Assembly (NCBI RefSeq): GCF_025146565.1
Contig: NZ_CP102258.1
Span: forward strand, 2,698,001 to 2,762,000
Direction of reading: 5' to 3'
Source: Bacteroides eggerthii
GTDB taxonomy: Bacteria; Bacteroidota; Bacteroidia; Bacteroidales; Bacteroidaceae
DNA: 64,000 nucleotides
In this document: piece after piece, positions 36,024-46,638 of the stretch
How positions within the stretch are numbered: the first letter of the stretch is position 1
Layout: each line of letters begins with the position of its first letter
Made by a program: the position numbers and the translations under genes
Notes under the pieces: generated by a model
Told to the model about the DNA's origin: nothing
Database searches by the model: none
The model's input: the letters and a program-made list of their open reading frames with translations, nothing else

Positions 36024-37760
36024 TTAATAAGGCAAACCGTCAGTATCAAGATTACGGACAGCTTTAATATCAAAAAATGAACTACACAAAAACTGGTCTG
36101 TATTTGTATCATCACCAGCCTGGACAGCAAATATAGGATCAAGACAATCAGGATTAACTTTAAAGAATGTAAAATTCATAGGAGCAACAGAGGGAACAGG
36201 TTCAGACGGCTCAATAGGCGGAGCATCATTAGGAAGAGTAACCTGTTTCAAAACAGAAATATTACCATAAGATATTACCCAAGAATTCAACGTACGCTTA
36301 AAACCACCAACTGACTGATCTACTGATGTTTTATAATCAATATAACGAGGTACATAACCAAGAACCAATCCAGAAGCATTAGCAAACGAACGCAATGGGT
36401 TCATAAGCTGAACCAGCGGCATAGACTGCATACCTACTCGGTCAAATTCAGGAATAGCATAATCAGTTGAATTTACTTTCAAGAATGCAGGATCAAGCAT
36501 ATCGGTAGTATAGTCAAGCAAAGGAAGACAATGATAAATACACATAATCAAACCATAGCGACCATTACTATTAAAATTAATCTCACCATTCGCAACACCA
36601 ACACCTTTACCAGCAATATCAGCAGCAGCACTTCCTGTAATATTAGTATTAATGACTTCGTTAATATCAATAGAGGAAGAAACACCACCAAGATAGGTAC
36701 ATAATTCAGAAAAACCGTCACCAACAGAAACACCCCAGTGTTTCTCTAACTGGTCTTTATAATCCTTATTACCTGATTGGGTAATCTCTTTCCATTTCTG
36801 TAAGAATTCTGCTTGACGAAGAACCAATATGGAGAGGTCGCCAACAGTATCAAAAGCAGGTAAGTTCTTAGTAGCCGTACCAGACGCAGTAGTAGGAGAA
36901 GTACCAACGGTTGAAAAGTTAGACAACGTAAGCTTACCAGTTACATCCGGAGTAATCGAAGCAACAGCCGTTTCACCATATTGTTGATGTGGAAGAACGC
37001 CATGGAACAAGTCTTTTTGCCAATTACAATAACGCAAATCAAAAAAATTATAGTTCTGATAAAATTCAGTAGAATAAGCATTATCAAGATTCATTGAAGA
37101 ACCGTCCAAATAGTCAACGTTAAAAGTAGAAGGAGAAACTCTTTCCCATTGACTATCACGATAGAAATCTGAATATATTTTCTGATAAGCAAGCAAACCA
37201 AAAATATTATGATTTAAATTAGCCATTAAAGGCGCAGTATTCCAATCATCAGTCAAAAATGATTCATAATTACCATAACCAAGATACTCCAACAACTTTA
37301 CAGAAGATTTTGAACGATTATAGCCAAAATAATTAGATTTATAATCAGCTAAAGCAGAAGCAGTACTAAGAGCATTAATATAAGAAGCAATTGCCTCCGA
37401 AGTCATATAAGGCATCTCACCACTCAAAACAAAATTTCTTGTAGGATCAATAGACACAGCATGTTGAGGGTTATCATACATTTGTGTTAACACTGTATTA
37501 GCCTTATTCCATAATAAGTCATAAGGAACAAAGAAAAAATCATAATACTCTCTAATACGCGCGAACGCGGCAGTATTAACAGGTTGAGTACGAGTGAACG
37601 CCTTAAGATTAATTTTAAAGGTATCACCAGGTAAAACTTCTTTCACCATAACTGGAAGAAGTTCTCCAGCCTTAGCAGTAAAATTTTTCTTAAAGGACAA
37701 ATCAAATCCATTACGCGAAGGTTTATTACGTATGGACTTTAGAGACATAATATTTGCCAT
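36024..37760 (-). CDS. Microvirus major capsid protein (VP1)
   Basis: A 578-residue capsid protein. The N-terminal part NGFDLSFKKNFTAKAGELLPVMVKEVLPGDTFKINLKAFTRTQPVNTAAFARIREYYDFFFVPYDLLW is the standard opening of Bacteroidetes microvirus capsid proteins. The region QSMPLVQLMNPLRSF and the final DPIFAVQAGDDTNTDQFL are further marks. The frame is intact. The gene begins 24 bp after VP4. Confidence 0.94.
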   Translation of the reverse strand: MANIMSLKSIRNKPSRNGFDLSFKKNFTAKAGELLPVMVKEVLPGDTFKINLKAFTRTQPVNTAAFARIREYYDFFFVPYDLLWNKANTVLTQMYDNPQHAVSIDPTRNFVLSGEMPYMTSEAIASYINALSTASALADYKSNYFGYNRSKSSVKLLEYLGYGNYESFLTDDWNTAPLMANLNHNIFGLLAYQKIYSDFYRDSQWERVSPSTFNVDYLDGSSMNLDNAYSTEFYQNYNFFDLRYCNWQKDLFHGVLPHQQYGETAVASITPDVTGKLTLSNFSTVGTSPTTASGTATKNLPAFDTVGDLSILVLRQAEFLQKWKEITQSGNKDYKDQLEKHWGVSVGDGFSELCTYLGGVSSSIDINEVINTNITGSAAADIAGKGVGVANGEINFNSNGRYGLIMCIYHCLPLLDYTTDMLDPAFLKVNSTDYAIPEFDRVGMQSMPLVQLMNPLRSFANASGLVLGYVPRYIDYKTSVDQSVGGFKRTLNSWVISYGNISVLKQVTLPNDAPPIEPSEPVPSVAPMNFTFFKVNPDCLDPIFAVQAGDDTNTDQFLCSSFFDIKAVRNLDTDGLPY

Positions 37761-37784
37761 AACATTAAAAAATTAAATTAAACA

Positions 37785-39284
37785 TTATTCGTCGACGAAA
37801 ATTTTATTCAAATCATTAAGTTTCTTGTGTTTAATACGATCAGAAAACAACTTACTTATCTGCATATCATACAATCTATATACAGGAGTTTTCTTATAAA
37901 CCTCAGAACTAAAGTAAACATTGTCATAAAAAAATGGATAATAACTATTCTCCCAAGCATCAGACATTAAATCAAGGTCACCAACCAAATCACTCTCATA
38001 GAATAATTGCTGATTCTCAAAAAACGTTTTCAAGTGCATATAATCCAAACGGGAATAAAATTCTTCAATAAGCTTCAACTTTCGTTTCTGCTCCGACAAG
38101 GTAGGTCTATCACACACAAAGTACAAAAAGTGTTTCGAAAGAAGAAGCTCCGTATAGACACGATGAACATAACGACACATCTCAATACTATCAAGAGAAT
38201 AATTAACTATCTCAGGTTCAAAGAAATATTGGGAAAACTGATATAAATCAGATTGATCAGAAACCTCACCAAATATATCCAAACAATAAGTATCTTTCTT
38301 ATTATGAAAGTAGTAAATATAACCTACTATTTCTTTCGCGAGCGCGAACGTCGTTTCGGCGGACGGGAATAAACGCCTTGCTGTATCATATAATCCATAA
38401 GAGTAAGCACGTTCACGTGAAGATTTATCAGCAAATCCTTTACATTTGGGGAAGAAGTAAGCGTAAGCCGACCTCCATACATCAAATTCCTTATAGCGTC
38501 CATTGATAACGATGCTTCGCTTAACAAACTGCTCAGGGGTAAGTGAATATACTTTCGCTCGTTCACTTTGCAAAAAGCCTTGACCCAGTTTTTGAGAATG
38601 AACGCAGAATGGACAGAGGGTAGGTAACGTAAGAACTTTGGGTACAAGCACACTGCTATTAACATAGCCCGCAACGTACGATGAACACTTACCTTTGGAT
38701 AACTGACAGTCGACACGACCAAAGGGCCATGCCTCAGATACAACCTTTGAACATACTTGTAAGGCTTCATCTGATTGGAGGAATAATAAGATATGATAAT
38801 GCGGGCGGAAGTGTACGGGGCCATATTCGCCAATGGCAAAATAACGCACTTTTTCTTTGGGGAATCTTTTTGCAACATAATAACGGAATCTTTTAAAAAA
38901 CAACTGTAAATCAAACTTTCTCAAATAGGGGAGATAACCAAATAAATGGAATTTTTCTTGTAAACGTTCAATCTCTTTTATAGACAAATCAGCCTCGCCA
39001 AGATACTCACCAGTTTCAACATCTACGAGGTCATGTCCATAAGGCCTTTCCATAGAATCAACAAACTGTGCACGAGGGATGAAACGATTTGCATAAGTAA
39101 GTGTAATAAACAACGTATGTTTAGATGAATAACTTTCCAAATCACACTGAAATGCATATCGGGAATTCTTAGCCAAAATACAAGCTTTACAATGTCCACA
39201 GGGAACAGTCATAGCTTCATTCGTATAAGGGTTAACAATACGTTGGGGGTTCAGACACTTGCAAAAGGGGTTGAACAACGACAT
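37785..39284 (-). CDS. Microvirus replication initiator (VP4), HUH-type
   Basis: About 499 residues from the ATG at 39284; a GTG two codons earlier would overlap the upstream gene's stop. A cysteine group (PCGHCKAC, residues 28-35) and FITLTYAN (motif 1) precede the HUH histidines H162 and H164 in HFRPHYHILLF. The catalytic tyrosine would lie in YVAGYVN. Such proteins nick the circular phage DNA to start rolling-circle replication. Start chosen because MSLFNPFCKC follows the family pattern. Confidence 0.9.
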   Translation of the reverse strand: MSLFNPFCKCLNPQRIVNPYTNEAMTVPCGHCKACILAKNSRYAFQCDLESYSSKHTLFITLTYANRFIPRAQFVDSMERPYGHDLVDVETGEYLGEADLSIKEIERLQEKFHLFGYLPYLRKFDLQLFFKRFRYYVAKRFPKEKVRYFAIGEYGPVHFRPHYHILLFLQSDEALQVCSKVVSEAWPFGRVDCQLSKGKCSSYVAGYVNSSVLVPKVLTLPTLCPFCVHSQKLGQGFLQSERAKVYSLTPEQFVKRSIVINGRYKEFDVWRSAYAYFFPKCKGFADKSSRERAYSYGLYDTARRLFPSAETTFALAKEIVGYIYYFHNKKDTYCLDIFGEVSDQSDLYQFSQYFFEPEIVNYSLDSIEMCRYVHRVYTELLLSKHFLYFVCDRPTLSEQKRKLKLIEEFYSRLDYMHLKTFFENQQLFYESDLVGDLDLMSDAWENSYYPFFYDNVYFSSEVYKKTPVYRLYDMQISKLFSDRIKHKKLNDLNKIFVDE

Positions 39285-39286
39285 AA

Positions 39287-39481
39287 TCACTTATAATTTA
39301 AATCAACAGTAGTAGAATCAACAGAAGTAGCTTGTGACTGCTCAGTAGACTGATTACTATTAGTATTGTTCTTACTAATACTCATACTCATAGTGCATGA
39401 TACACAAAGCCAAACGGCTGCAATAGCTACAACCGCTTTGACTACAATCTCAATTGTTTTGTAAATCTTTTCTTTGTCCAT
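39287..39481 (-). CDS. Small phage membrane/lipoprotein-like ORF
   Basis: A 64-residue protein: a charged N-terminus, a hydrophobic helix at about 11-29 (EIVVKAVVAIAAVWLCVSC) and a Ser/Asn/Gln/Thr-rich tail. The cysteine after LCVS may be a lipid-attachment residue, but position -3 is not ideal. The first half resembles short peptides called smalltalk in Bacteroides annotations. I offer that only as a lead. It overlaps VP4's possible GTG start by four bases, so it belongs to the operon. Confidence 0.6.
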   Translation of the reverse strand: MDKEKIYKTIEIVVKAVVAIAAVWLCVSCTMSMSISKNNTNSNQSTEQSQATSVDSTTVDLNYK

Positions 39482-39500
39482 AACAATAAAAGAATTAAAA

Positions 39501-39695
39501 TTAATACTTAATACAATAATAATCTACACAAGTCCAGCAATGAAGCTCAGACATAGCATAAAAAACAGCCAAGGCCTCAGACAAAGTACAATCCTTAAAT
39601 ATCTTACGATGAACACGACCATCATAAAGAGAAAAAAAATGAATAATCACTCTACGATACTTAAGTGAAACACGCTTTGAAGAAGATTTTCTCAT
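39501..39695 (-). CDS. Small basic phage ORF, first gene of the operon
   Basis: A 64-residue frame that starts with a strongly basic part (MRKSSSKRVSLKYRRVIIHFF) and continues TLSEALAVFYAMSELHCWTC. It is the first ORF after the presumed phage promoter at 39719-39726, 19 bp before the lipoprotein-like ORF. Unknown function. Basic character could mean DNA binding. Confidence 0.55.
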   Translation of the reverse strand: MRKSSSKRVSLKYRRVIIHFFSLYDGRVHRKIFKDCTLSEALAVFYAMSELHCWTCVDYYCIKY

Positions 39696-39718
39696 AACTA
39701 TAATAATTGATTACGACA

Positions 39719-39726
39719 CAAATATA
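39719..39726 (-). promoter_or_regulatory. -7 box of the provirus promoter
   Basis: On the minus strand this reads TATATTTG, matching TAnnTTTG, 23 bp before the first phage ORF. It lies only 13 bp from the right junction repeat, so integration places host dif sequence directly upstream of the promoter. Confidence 0.55.
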
Positions 39727-39738
39727 ATCACAAAAGTA

Positions 39739-39770
39739 AATTCTACAATATCATGATTATGTTTAATATA
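39739..39770 (+). other. Right provirus junction, dif-like repeat (attR)
   Basis: AATTCTACAATATCATGA is followed by TTATGTTTAATATA. The part TTATGTTTAAT (39757-39767) matches the XerD arm of E. coli dif at 10 of 11 bases, better than the left copy. The preceding TCATGA would be the 6-bp central region. With strand exchange next to the XerC arm, the right copy would carry the host's XerD arm. Confidence 0.8.
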
Positions 39771-39816
39771 GGGGTGCGTAATAATTATTTAATTAGCCTC
39801 TATCATGGAAAACATA

Positions 39817-39865
39817 ATATTATAAAAATGGCTGTTCCACACAAGAACAGCCATTTTTATAATAT
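39817..39865. terminator. Bidirectional terminator between TPR gene and provirus
   Basis: Perfect 21-base arms at 39817-39837 and 39845-39865 enclose a 7-base loop. The stem carries AAAAATGGC at its 5' side and GCCATTTTT at its 3' side, so it works in both directions. It lies 7 bp after the TPR gene's stop. Confidence 0.9.
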
Positions 39866-39871
39866 TTACGA

Positions 39872-41086
39872 TTATTGCATTAACTTCTCTATCGCATCAA
39901 ATTCAGGACCCATTTGCAGATTGTAGTAAACTCGATACAATCCATTTAACCACAAATCTTTTTGGTCAGGTTTCAATTCTTTTGCTTTTTCATAATTAGG
40001 TCTTGCCTTTTCATAAAAAGCTTTTAATGTAGCCTGATCATCTTTATATTTAGGATTATTGACATCAGTAGTTGCTTTTTCTGAGAAATCCTGTGCCTGT
40101 AAACAGTAAATCAGACCTAAGTTTGAATATGCTTCTGCATAGTTAGGATCAACTTCAATAGTCTTTTTATAGAATTCAATGGCCTTATCATAATCTTTCA
40201 TATTATGATAGAGATACCCTTTCACATATAAATAGAATGTGTTGTTAGGATCCTTAGCCAGCATGTCGTCTGCAAATTGCATTGCTTCATCAAACTTATT
40301 GCTATTGCTATAATAATCAATCAGATGACCAAAAAAGAATGAATGTTCCGGATATTTTTGAATGCCATCTTTTAAAGAAGCAATCCATTTAATAGTATCG
40401 CCTTGAGCTTTTAATGCTGTAGAAATGAATTCCATGGCATACTTCCCTACCTCCTTGTCTTCTTTTGCATATGGAGCATATTTCAAGACATTAGGATAAT
40501 CTTCCATTTTGGCAGCGGCTAAACTTGCATAATAAGCAATTTGAGGTAATACAGTATCTGTTTGAAGCAGATTTTCCTTTTCAAACATTGGATTGGCAGC
40601 AATATCTACATAAGTTGCAAAAAAATCAAGAGCTTCTTTATTCTTATCCAAATTGAAATATTGAATACCGCCATTAATCAAATTAGGACGTGCTGCTAAT
40701 ATAGCGGCGCTATTTGATTTTCTGTATTTATTCTTGATTTTACCTTTTTCATTGGGTATTTGTGCAAGTTCGTCACACTTAAAGTAATATTTACACATGT
40801 TCAGTGCGCTATTATATACTTTAAGAGTGTCATAAGGCTTTCTCAAATATGCATTTTCCATTTCTTTTTCATTGATTCTTTTTTGAATAAAGCCTGCTAC
40901 GTCCCATGTTTCGGCATTGTCCTTCGTTTCAGTGTTGGTCAAAGCTCCGTTGATAAGTTTCTCTGCTTGGGCAAAGTCTGGTTTTACTTCGTTAGCAATG
41001 CTCTTAGCTTCTTTTACGCTTTTTTCTTGAGCGAAAGTGAAGCCTACTGCAAGTAGTAAGACCATTGAAAATAGTACTCTTTTCAT
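39872..41086 (-). CDS. Exported tetratricopeptide-repeat protein
   Basis: 404 residues from MKRVLFSMVLLLAVGFTFAQ, which forms a signal peptide. Frames further upstream would overlap gyrA and add non-signal residues, so I choose this start. Several TPR units are clear in the second half (FYLYVKGYLYHNMKDYDKAIEFYKKTIEVDPNYAEAYSNLGLIYCLQAQD). It probably acts in the periplasm as a protein-interaction scaffold. It lies 31 bp downstream of gyrA on the same strand and ends before a strong hairpin. Confidence 0.85.
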   Translation of the reverse strand: MKRVLFSMVLLLAVGFTFAQEKSVKEAKSIANEVKPDFAQAEKLINGALTNTETKDNAETWDVAGFIQKRINEKEMENAYLRKPYDTLKVYNSALNMCKYYFKCDELAQIPNEKGKIKNKYRKSNSAAILAARPNLINGGIQYFNLDKNKEALDFFATYVDIAANPMFEKENLLQTDTVLPQIAYYASLAAAKMEDYPNVLKYAPYAKEDKEVGKYAMEFISTALKAQGDTIKWIASLKDGIQKYPEHSFFFGHLIDYYSNSNKFDEAMQFADDMLAKDPNNTFYLYVKGYLYHNMKDYDKAIEFYKKTIEVDPNYAEAYSNLGLIYCLQAQDFSEKATTDVNNPKYKDDQATLKAFYEKARPNYEKAKELKPDQKDLWLNGLYRVYYNLQMGPEFDAIEKLMQ

Positions 41087-41117
41087 GATTGTAGAAAATT
41101 TTAAATTAATATTATGT

Positions 41118-43646
41118 CTATTCTTCATTTTCATTATTTACTTCATTCTGAGGAGTTTCTGAAATATTTTCATCTTCTTCTGTGATGATATCCTCTTCGG
41201 TTTCTGAAGTCACTTTACATACAGAACCAATTTCATCATTACGTTTCTCAAGATTAATCAGTCGTACTCCTTGTGTGGCACGTCCCATAATACGAACATC
41301 GGCAACTTTCAGACGAATGGTAATTCCGGATTTATTGATGATCATTAAATCATTTTCATCTGTAACAGACTTGATGGTCACCAATTTGCCCGTTTTATCA
41401 GTTATATTCATGGTTTTTACACCTTTACCGCCTCGGTTTGTTTTGCGATAATCTTCAATGTCAGAACGTTTACCATATCCTTGTTCTGATACCACCATAA
41501 TTGTTTCAGCTTCAGGATCTTTGATACAGATCATTCCAACTACTTCATCTTGTCCGTCTTCATCAAGTGTCATACCACGTACGCCGGTAGCTGTACGTCC
41601 CATTACACGTACGGCATTCTCGTGGAAACGAATAGCACGCCCGTTGCGATTGGCGATGATAATTTCATTATTACCATTAGTCATACGTACTTCGATAACA
41701 CGATCATCTTCACGAATAGTAATGGCATTGACACCATTTTGACGAGGACGAGAATATTGTTCAAGTAATGTTTTCTTAATAACGCCATTCTTGGTACAGA
41801 ACAATACGTAATGACTATTGATGAAGTCTTGGTCATTCAAGTTTTTCACGCGTAGATATGCGTTTACAGCATCGTCAGAATCAATATTCAATAGATTCTG
41901 AATGGCACGCCCTTTAGAATTCTTTGTACCTTCAGGTATCTCATACACTTTTAGCCAATAACACTTACCTTTCTGCGTGAAGAACATCATGGTATTGTGC
42001 ATTGTTGCGGGATAGATATGTTCCACAAAGTCTTCATCGCGTGTTTCTGTTCCCTTAGAGCCTACTCCGCCTCGATTTTGAGCTCGGAACTCGCTTAATG
42101 GAGTACGTTTGATATATCCCATATGAGAAATGGTAATAATCATTTCGTCGTCTGCATAGAAATCTTCCGGATTGAATTCTTCAGATGAATAAACAATTTC
42201 AGAGCGACGTTCGTCACCATATTTATCTTTGATCTCGATTAATTCGTCTTTGATAACTTTACGGCAAAGTTCATCGTTGACAAGGATTTCTTCCAAATAG
42301 GCAATCTGTTTTTGGATTTCTTCATACTCAGCATGAAGTTGGTCTTGCATAAGGCCGGTCAATTGGCGCAGACGCATTTCTACAATGGCACGTGATTGGA
42401 TTTCTGTCAGTTCGAAACGTTCCATCAAACCGCTGATCGCATCATTCGGAGTCTTTGCTGCACGAATAATTTTGATTACTTCATCAATATTGTCTGATGC
42501 GATAATCAAACCTTCTAAGATATGAGCACGCTCTTTAGCTTTACGTAAATCATATTGAGTGCGGCGAATAACCACGTCATGGCGATGTTCTACGAAGTAT
42601 TTAATAAGCTCTTTCAGGTTCAATAAACGAGGACGACCATGTACTAGCGCCACATTGTTTACACCAAAAGAAGTCTGTAATAATGTCATCTTATAGAGCT
42701 TATTCAGCACTACACTGGCGTTGGCGTCCCGTTTCACATCGATGACAATACGCATACCTTCGCGGTCAGACTCATCATTAGCATTAGAAATGCCTTCTAT
42801 CCTCTTTTCATTGGCTAAATCGGCAATAGATTTGATTAATTCGGCTTTATTGACTCCGTAAGGAATTTCAGTAACGATAATCTTGTCATGGGTAGAGGTT
42901 GTCTCTATTTCTGCTTTGGCGCGCATTACGACACGTCCACGACCAGTTAGATACGCCTCGCGTACGCCACTCATACCATAAATATATCCTCCTGTCGGGA
43001 AATCAGGAGCCTTGACATAAGTCATTAAGGACTCAATATCAATATCATTATTATCGATATATGCAATGCAGGCATCTATCACTTCAGATAGATTATGGGT
43101 TGGCATATTTGTGGCCATACCTACGGCAATACCAGAAGCTCCATTTACAAGGAGATTTGGGATACGGGTAGGCATCACAGTTGGCTCCAATAATGAGTCA
43201 TCGAAGTTGGTTTGCATATCAACAGTTTCTTTATCAAGATCCTGCATCATTTCTTCCCCAATCTTCTGCAAACGACATTCTGTATAACGCATGGCGGCAG
43301 CACTGTCTCCGTCCACAGAGCCATAGTTACCCTGTCCGTCTACAAGCATGTAGCGCATAGCCCAAGGCTGGGCCATACGAACGAGAGCACCATATACGGA
43401 AGAGTCACCATGTGGGTGATATTTACCTAATACCTCACCAACAACTCTGGCAGATTTTTTATAGGGTTTATCCGACGTATTTCCCAGTCCCATCATACCG
43501 AAAAGGATTCTTCGGTGAACAGGTTTAAAACCATCTCTAACATCAGGAAGGGCACGCGAAACAATGACCGACATAGAGTAGTCAATGTACGAAGACTTCA
43601 TTTCCTCCTCGATGTTAATCTTTATAATTCTGTCTTGTTCAAGCAT
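41118..43646 (-). CDS. gyrA: DNA gyrase subunit A
   Basis: 842 residues. The active-site tyrosine is Y121 in AAMRYTECR. The quinolone-resistance region reads [21 protein letters not shown]82, which matches E. coli S83, is serine as in susceptible strains. A C-terminal beta-pinwheel with a GyrA-box-like line ([11 protein letters not shown]) sets it apart from ParC. The tail is very acidic ([17 protein letters not shown]). The gene precedes the TPR protein in what is likely one operon. Confidence 0.96.
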   Translation of the reverse strand: MLEQDRIIKINIEEEMKSSYIDYSMSVIVSRALPDVRDGFKPVHRRILFGMMGLGNTSDKPYKKSARVVGEVLGKYHPHGDSSVYGALVRMAQPWAMRYMLVDGQGNYGSVDGDSAAAMRYTECRLQKIGEEMMQDLDKETVDMQTNFDDSLLEPTVMPTRIPNLLVNGASGIAVGMATNMPTHNLSEVIDACIAYIDNNDIDIESLMTYVKAPDFPTGGYIYGMSGVREAYLTGRGRVVMRAKAEIETTSTHDKIIVTEIPYGVNKAELIKSIADLANEKRIEGISNANDESDREGMRIVIDVKRDANASVVLNKLYKMTLLQTSFGVNNVALVHGRPRLLNLKELIKYFVEHRHDVVIRRTQYDLRKAKERAHILEGLIIASDNIDEVIKIIRAAKTPNDAISGLMERFELTEIQSRAIVEMRLRQLTGLMQDQLHAEYEEIQKQIAYLEEILVNDELCRKVIKDELIEIKDKYGDERRSEIVYSSEEFNPEDFYADDEMIITISHMGYIKRTPLSEFRAQNRGGVGSKGTETRDEDFVEHIYPATMHNTMMFFTQKGKCYWLKVYEIPEGTKNSKGRAIQNLLNIDSDDAVNAYLRVKNLNDQDFINSHYVLFCTKNGVIKKTLLEQYSRPRQNGVNAITIREDDRVIEVRMTNGNNEIIIANRNGRAIRFHENAVRVMGRTATGVRGMTLDEDGQDEVVGMICIKDPEAETIMVVSEQGYGKRSDIEDYRKTNRGGKGVKTMNITDKTGKLVTIKSVTDENDLMIINKSGITIRLKVADVRIMGRATQGVRLINLEKRNDEIGSVCKVTSETEEDIITEEDENISETPQNEVNNENEE

Positions 43647-43946
43647 TTAAAAAGATTATTAATTATACATTTTGGGGTTTGTGAAAAACCACGCTAAAGT
43701 ACTGCTTTTTTACGATATACAAAAGTTTTCCTTCATAAACTTTGTTGCCGGCCACATTCTTACAGAGATTCCCTCTATATAGGATCATGATAGAGTTCAC
43801 CTGTAAACAAGGGAGGATTGGAAATAGATGAATTGTGCGTTATTATATATAAGGTGTAGGAGAAAAACGGGAATAACATTATGATTTGTGGCACAGGATT
43901 TGTACATTATTAATTCAGTTTGTGATACGCAATATAAAGAAATGCG
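43647..43946. other. Intergenic, no gene seen
   Basis: The 345 bp between the divergent gyrA and clpC genes hold the two promoters. A small hairpin sits near 43782-43798 (CTCTAT..ATAGAG), and a loose inverted repeat lies near 43721-43743 (CAAAAGTTTT and AAACTTTG). I see no 22-bp periodicity and no coding frame worth reporting. Confidence 0.6.
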
Positions 43947-43954
43947 TATCTTTG
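43947..43954 (+). promoter_or_regulatory. -7 box of the clpC promoter
   Basis: TATCTTTG lies 38 bp before the clpC ATG. Confidence 0.6.
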
Positions 43955-43991
43955 TAATAGAAAAACCTTTAATTGAGGAGATTAAAATTAT

Positions 43992-46520
43992 ATGAACAAT
44001 CAATTTTCACAAAGAGTTTCTGATATAATAACTTATAGCAAGGAAGAAGCTAATAGGTTGAGAAATAGATATATCGGTCCTGAACATCTCCTACTTGGTA
44101 TGTTGCGTGACGGCGGTGGAAAGGCTATCGAAATATTGATGAGACTCGATATAGACTTGAAAAAGGTGAAGAAGCGTATCGAAAGTTTTTTGAGAGAGGC
44201 TGAAGATGACACCCTATTACCGGATGCAGATGTTCCATTGTCTCCAATGGCTGCTAAGATATTGAAAATGTGTATTTTGGAAGCACGTGTCTTGAAAAGT
44301 GCAACTGCCGATACTGAGCATGTATTATTGGCTATATTGAAAGATGGAGATAATTTGGCTGCTACTGTCCTGGAAGAAAATCGTGTAAACTATCAGTTTG
44401 TATTCGAGCAGCTTACAATGCAATCTACTAATCCGAACGCAGGAATGGGATTTCAGGAAGAAGATGAAGAGGATGAAGAAGACATGAATATGTCTCATTC
44501 TTCCCGTAGCGCAGGAATGGGAACGGCTTCTTCTGCACAAACAGCATCAAAGCAACCCTCTAATGATACTCCGGTATTGGATAATTTCGGTATGGATATG
44601 ACTCGTGCAGCTGAGGAAGGTAAACTTGATCCTGTGGTTGGGCGTGAACGTGAAATAGAGCGCTTGGCGCAGATTTTGAGCCGTCGTAAGAAAAACAATC
44701 CAGTGCTGATTGGCGAACCGGGAGTTGGCAAATCGGCTATTGTAGAGGGACTGGCATTGCGTATTGTCCAAAAGAAGGTATCTCGTATCCTATTTGATAA
44801 ACGGGTTGTTATGCTTGACATGGCTTCTGTTGTGGCTGGAACTAAATATCGCGGGCAATTTGAAGAGCGTATACGTTCTATTATTAATGAATTGCAGAAG
44901 AACCCGAATATAATTCTATTTATAGATGAAATTCATACTATTGTAGGTGCTGGTGCCGCTGCAGGTTCTATGGATGCGGCTAATATGCTGAAACCGGCCT
45001 TGGCTCGTGGTGAAATACAATGCATCGGTGCTACAACTCTTGATGAATACAGAAAGAATATAGAAAAAGATGGAGCTTTGGAACGTCGTTTTCAAAAAGT
45101 GATTGTAGAGCCCACAACTCCGGAGGAAACCCTTCAAATATTAAAAAATATAAAAGAAAAGTATGAAGAGCATCATAATGTTGATTATACAGATGAAGCG
45201 TTGGAGGCATGTGTCAAGTTGTCAGACCGTTATGTAACTGATCGCAACTTTCCTGATAAAGCTATTGATGCTTTGGATGAAGCCGGTTCACGCGTGCATC
45301 TAATGAACATAAATGTTCCTAAAGAAATTGAGGTACAGGAAAAGCTAATAGAAGACGCACGTGTTTTGAAGGCTGAAGCGGTGAAATCTCAGAACTTTGA
45401 ATTGGCTGCTAGTTATCGGGATAGAGAGAAAGAACTTTCTGTTCATTTGGATGAAATGAAAGCTGAATGGGAAGCGCGTCTCAAAGATGATCGCCAAACT
45501 GTTGGTGAGGAAGAAATAGCCAATGTAATTTCAATGATGTCTGGGGTACCGGTGCAGCGTATGGCTCAAGCGGAAGGTATCAAACTGGCTGGCATGAAAG
45601 AAGATTTGCAAGCCAAGGTTGTGGCACAAGACACTGCTATTGAAAAGCTTACCAAAGCAATATTGCGCAGTCGTGTAGGATTGAAAGACCCTAATCGTCC
45701 CATTGGTACATTTATGTTTCTTGGTCCTACCGGTGTAGGCAAAACACACTTGGCAAAACAGCTGGCTAAATACATGTTCGGTTCCAGCGATGCGTTGATA
45801 CGTATCGATATGAGTGAGTATATGGAAAAATATACGGTGTCTCGTATGATTGGTGCGGCTCCGGGATATGTCGGTTATGAAGAAGGCGGACAGTTGACGG
45901 AGAAAGTACGCCGCAAACCTTATTCCATAGTGTTGCTTGATGAAATTGAGAAGGCGCATCCGGATGTTTTCAACATCTTGTTGCAGGTATTGGATGAAGG
46001 GCGTCTTACTGACAATTATGGCAGAACCATTGATTTCAAGAATACTGTGATTATTATGACCTCCAATATTGGAACCCGCCAATTGAAAGAATTCGGTCGT
46101 GGTGTGGGATTTGCGGCGCAAGCTCGTACGGATGATAACGAACATTCGCGTAGTGTGATTCAAAAGGCGTTGAATAAGACTTTTGCTCCTGAGTTCTTGA
46201 ACCGTTTGGATGAAATCATAACGTTTGACCAGCTTTCACTGGATGCTATTACAAAAATTGTAGATATAGAGTTGAAAGGCTTGTATGGGCGTGTTGAAGC
46301 TATTGGCTATAAGATGGTTGTGGATGATGAAGCCAAAAGATTTCTTGCAACGAAAGGTTATGATGTACAATTTGGTGCTCGTCCGTTGAAACGAGCCATT
46401 CAGAATTATTTGGAAGATGGACTTTCGGAACTTATTATTTCGGCTGGGTTACAACCGGGAGATACGATTAACGTTTCTGTAAATAAGGAGAAAGATGAGT
46501 TGAATATAACCAAAGCGTAA
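43992..46520 (+). CDS. clpC: ClpC-type Clp protease ATPase
   Basis: 842 residues of a Hsp100 ATPase that unfolds substrates for ClpP. The N domain covers about 1-145. An acidic linker ([11 protein letters not shown]) comes before D1, which has Walker [13 protein letters not shown]-like middle region ([23 protein letters not shown]) marks ClpC rather than ClpB. D2 has GPTGVGKT and the ClpP-loop would lie in the last third. No McsA/CtsR genes are near, as expected outside Firmicutes. A terminator follows. Confidence 0.95.
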   Translation: MNNQFSQRVSDIITYSKEEANRLRNRYIGPEHLLLGMLRDGGGKAIEILMRLDIDLKKVKKRIESFLREAEDDTLLPDADVPLSPMAAKILKMCILEARVLKSATADTEHVLLAILKDGDNLAATVLEENRVNYQFVFEQLTMQSTNPNAGMGFQEEDEEDEEDMNMSHSSRSAGMGTASSAQTASKQPSNDTPVLDNFGMDMTRAAEEGKLDPVVGREREIERLAQILSRRKKNNPVLIGEPGVGKSAIVEGLALRIVQKKVSRILFDKRVVMLDMASVVAGTKYRGQFEERIRSIINELQKNPNIILFIDEIHTIVGAGAAAGSMDAANMLKPALARGEIQCIGATTLDEYRKNIEKDGALERRFQKVIVEPTTPEETLQILKNIKEKYEEHHNVDYTDEALEACVKLSDRYVTDRNFPDKAIDALDEAGSRVHLMNINVPKEIEVQEKLIEDARVLKAEAVKSQNFELAASYRDREKELSVHLDEMKAEWEARLKDDRQTVGEEEIANVISMMSGVPVQRMAQAEGIKLAGMKEDLQAKVVAQDTAIEKLTKAILRSRVGLKDPNRPIGTFMFLGPTGVGKTHLAKQLAKYMFGSSDALIRIDMSEYMEKYTVSRMIGAAPGYVGYEEGGQLTEKVRRKPYSIVLLDEIEKAHPDVFNILLQVLDEGRLTDNYGRTIDFKNTVIIMTSNIGTRQLKEFGRGVGFAAQARTDDNEHSRSVIQKALNKTFAPEFLNRLDEIITFDQLSLDAITKIVDIELKGLYGRVEAIGYKMVVDDEAKRFLATKGYDVQFGARPLKRAIQNYLEDGLSELIISAGLQPGDTINVSVNKEKDELNITKA

Positions 46521-46547
46521 TAAAAGTTTTTATAATAAAAAGCAGTC

Positions 46548-46580
46548 AAAATGTCAGCTCTTGGGAGCTGGCATTTTTTT
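46548..46580 (+). terminator. Terminator after clpC
   Basis: AAATGTCAGCTC pairs with GAGCTGGCATTT at 46565-46576 (one G-U pair), followed by TTTTT. Confidence 0.85.
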
Positions 46581-46638
46581 TGTGTTCTGTTTGCCAAAGC
46601 AATGAAATATAAATATAAATTTAAAATATAAGTTTAGT

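Larger units (their letters stand above)
33728..39770 (-). mobile_element. Integrated Microviridae provirus (Bacteroidetes type), about 6.0 kb
   Basis: A 6011-bp unit between two dif-like repeats. All its genes are on the minus strand: two small ORFs, replication protein VP4, major capsid protein VP1, scaffold-like VP3, pilot protein VP2 and further small ORFs. The core frames are all open, so it could be inducible. There is no integrase gene. Together with the dif-like ends, this fits the known Bacteroidetes microvirus proviruses, proposed to integrate with the host XerC/XerD recombinases. Its AT content is higher than that of the flanking host genes. Confidence 0.92.

Noticed and set aside
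33728-39770. Conjugative or integrase-borne element
   Set aside because: There is no integrase, relaxase or transfer gene. The gene set is that of a microvirus.
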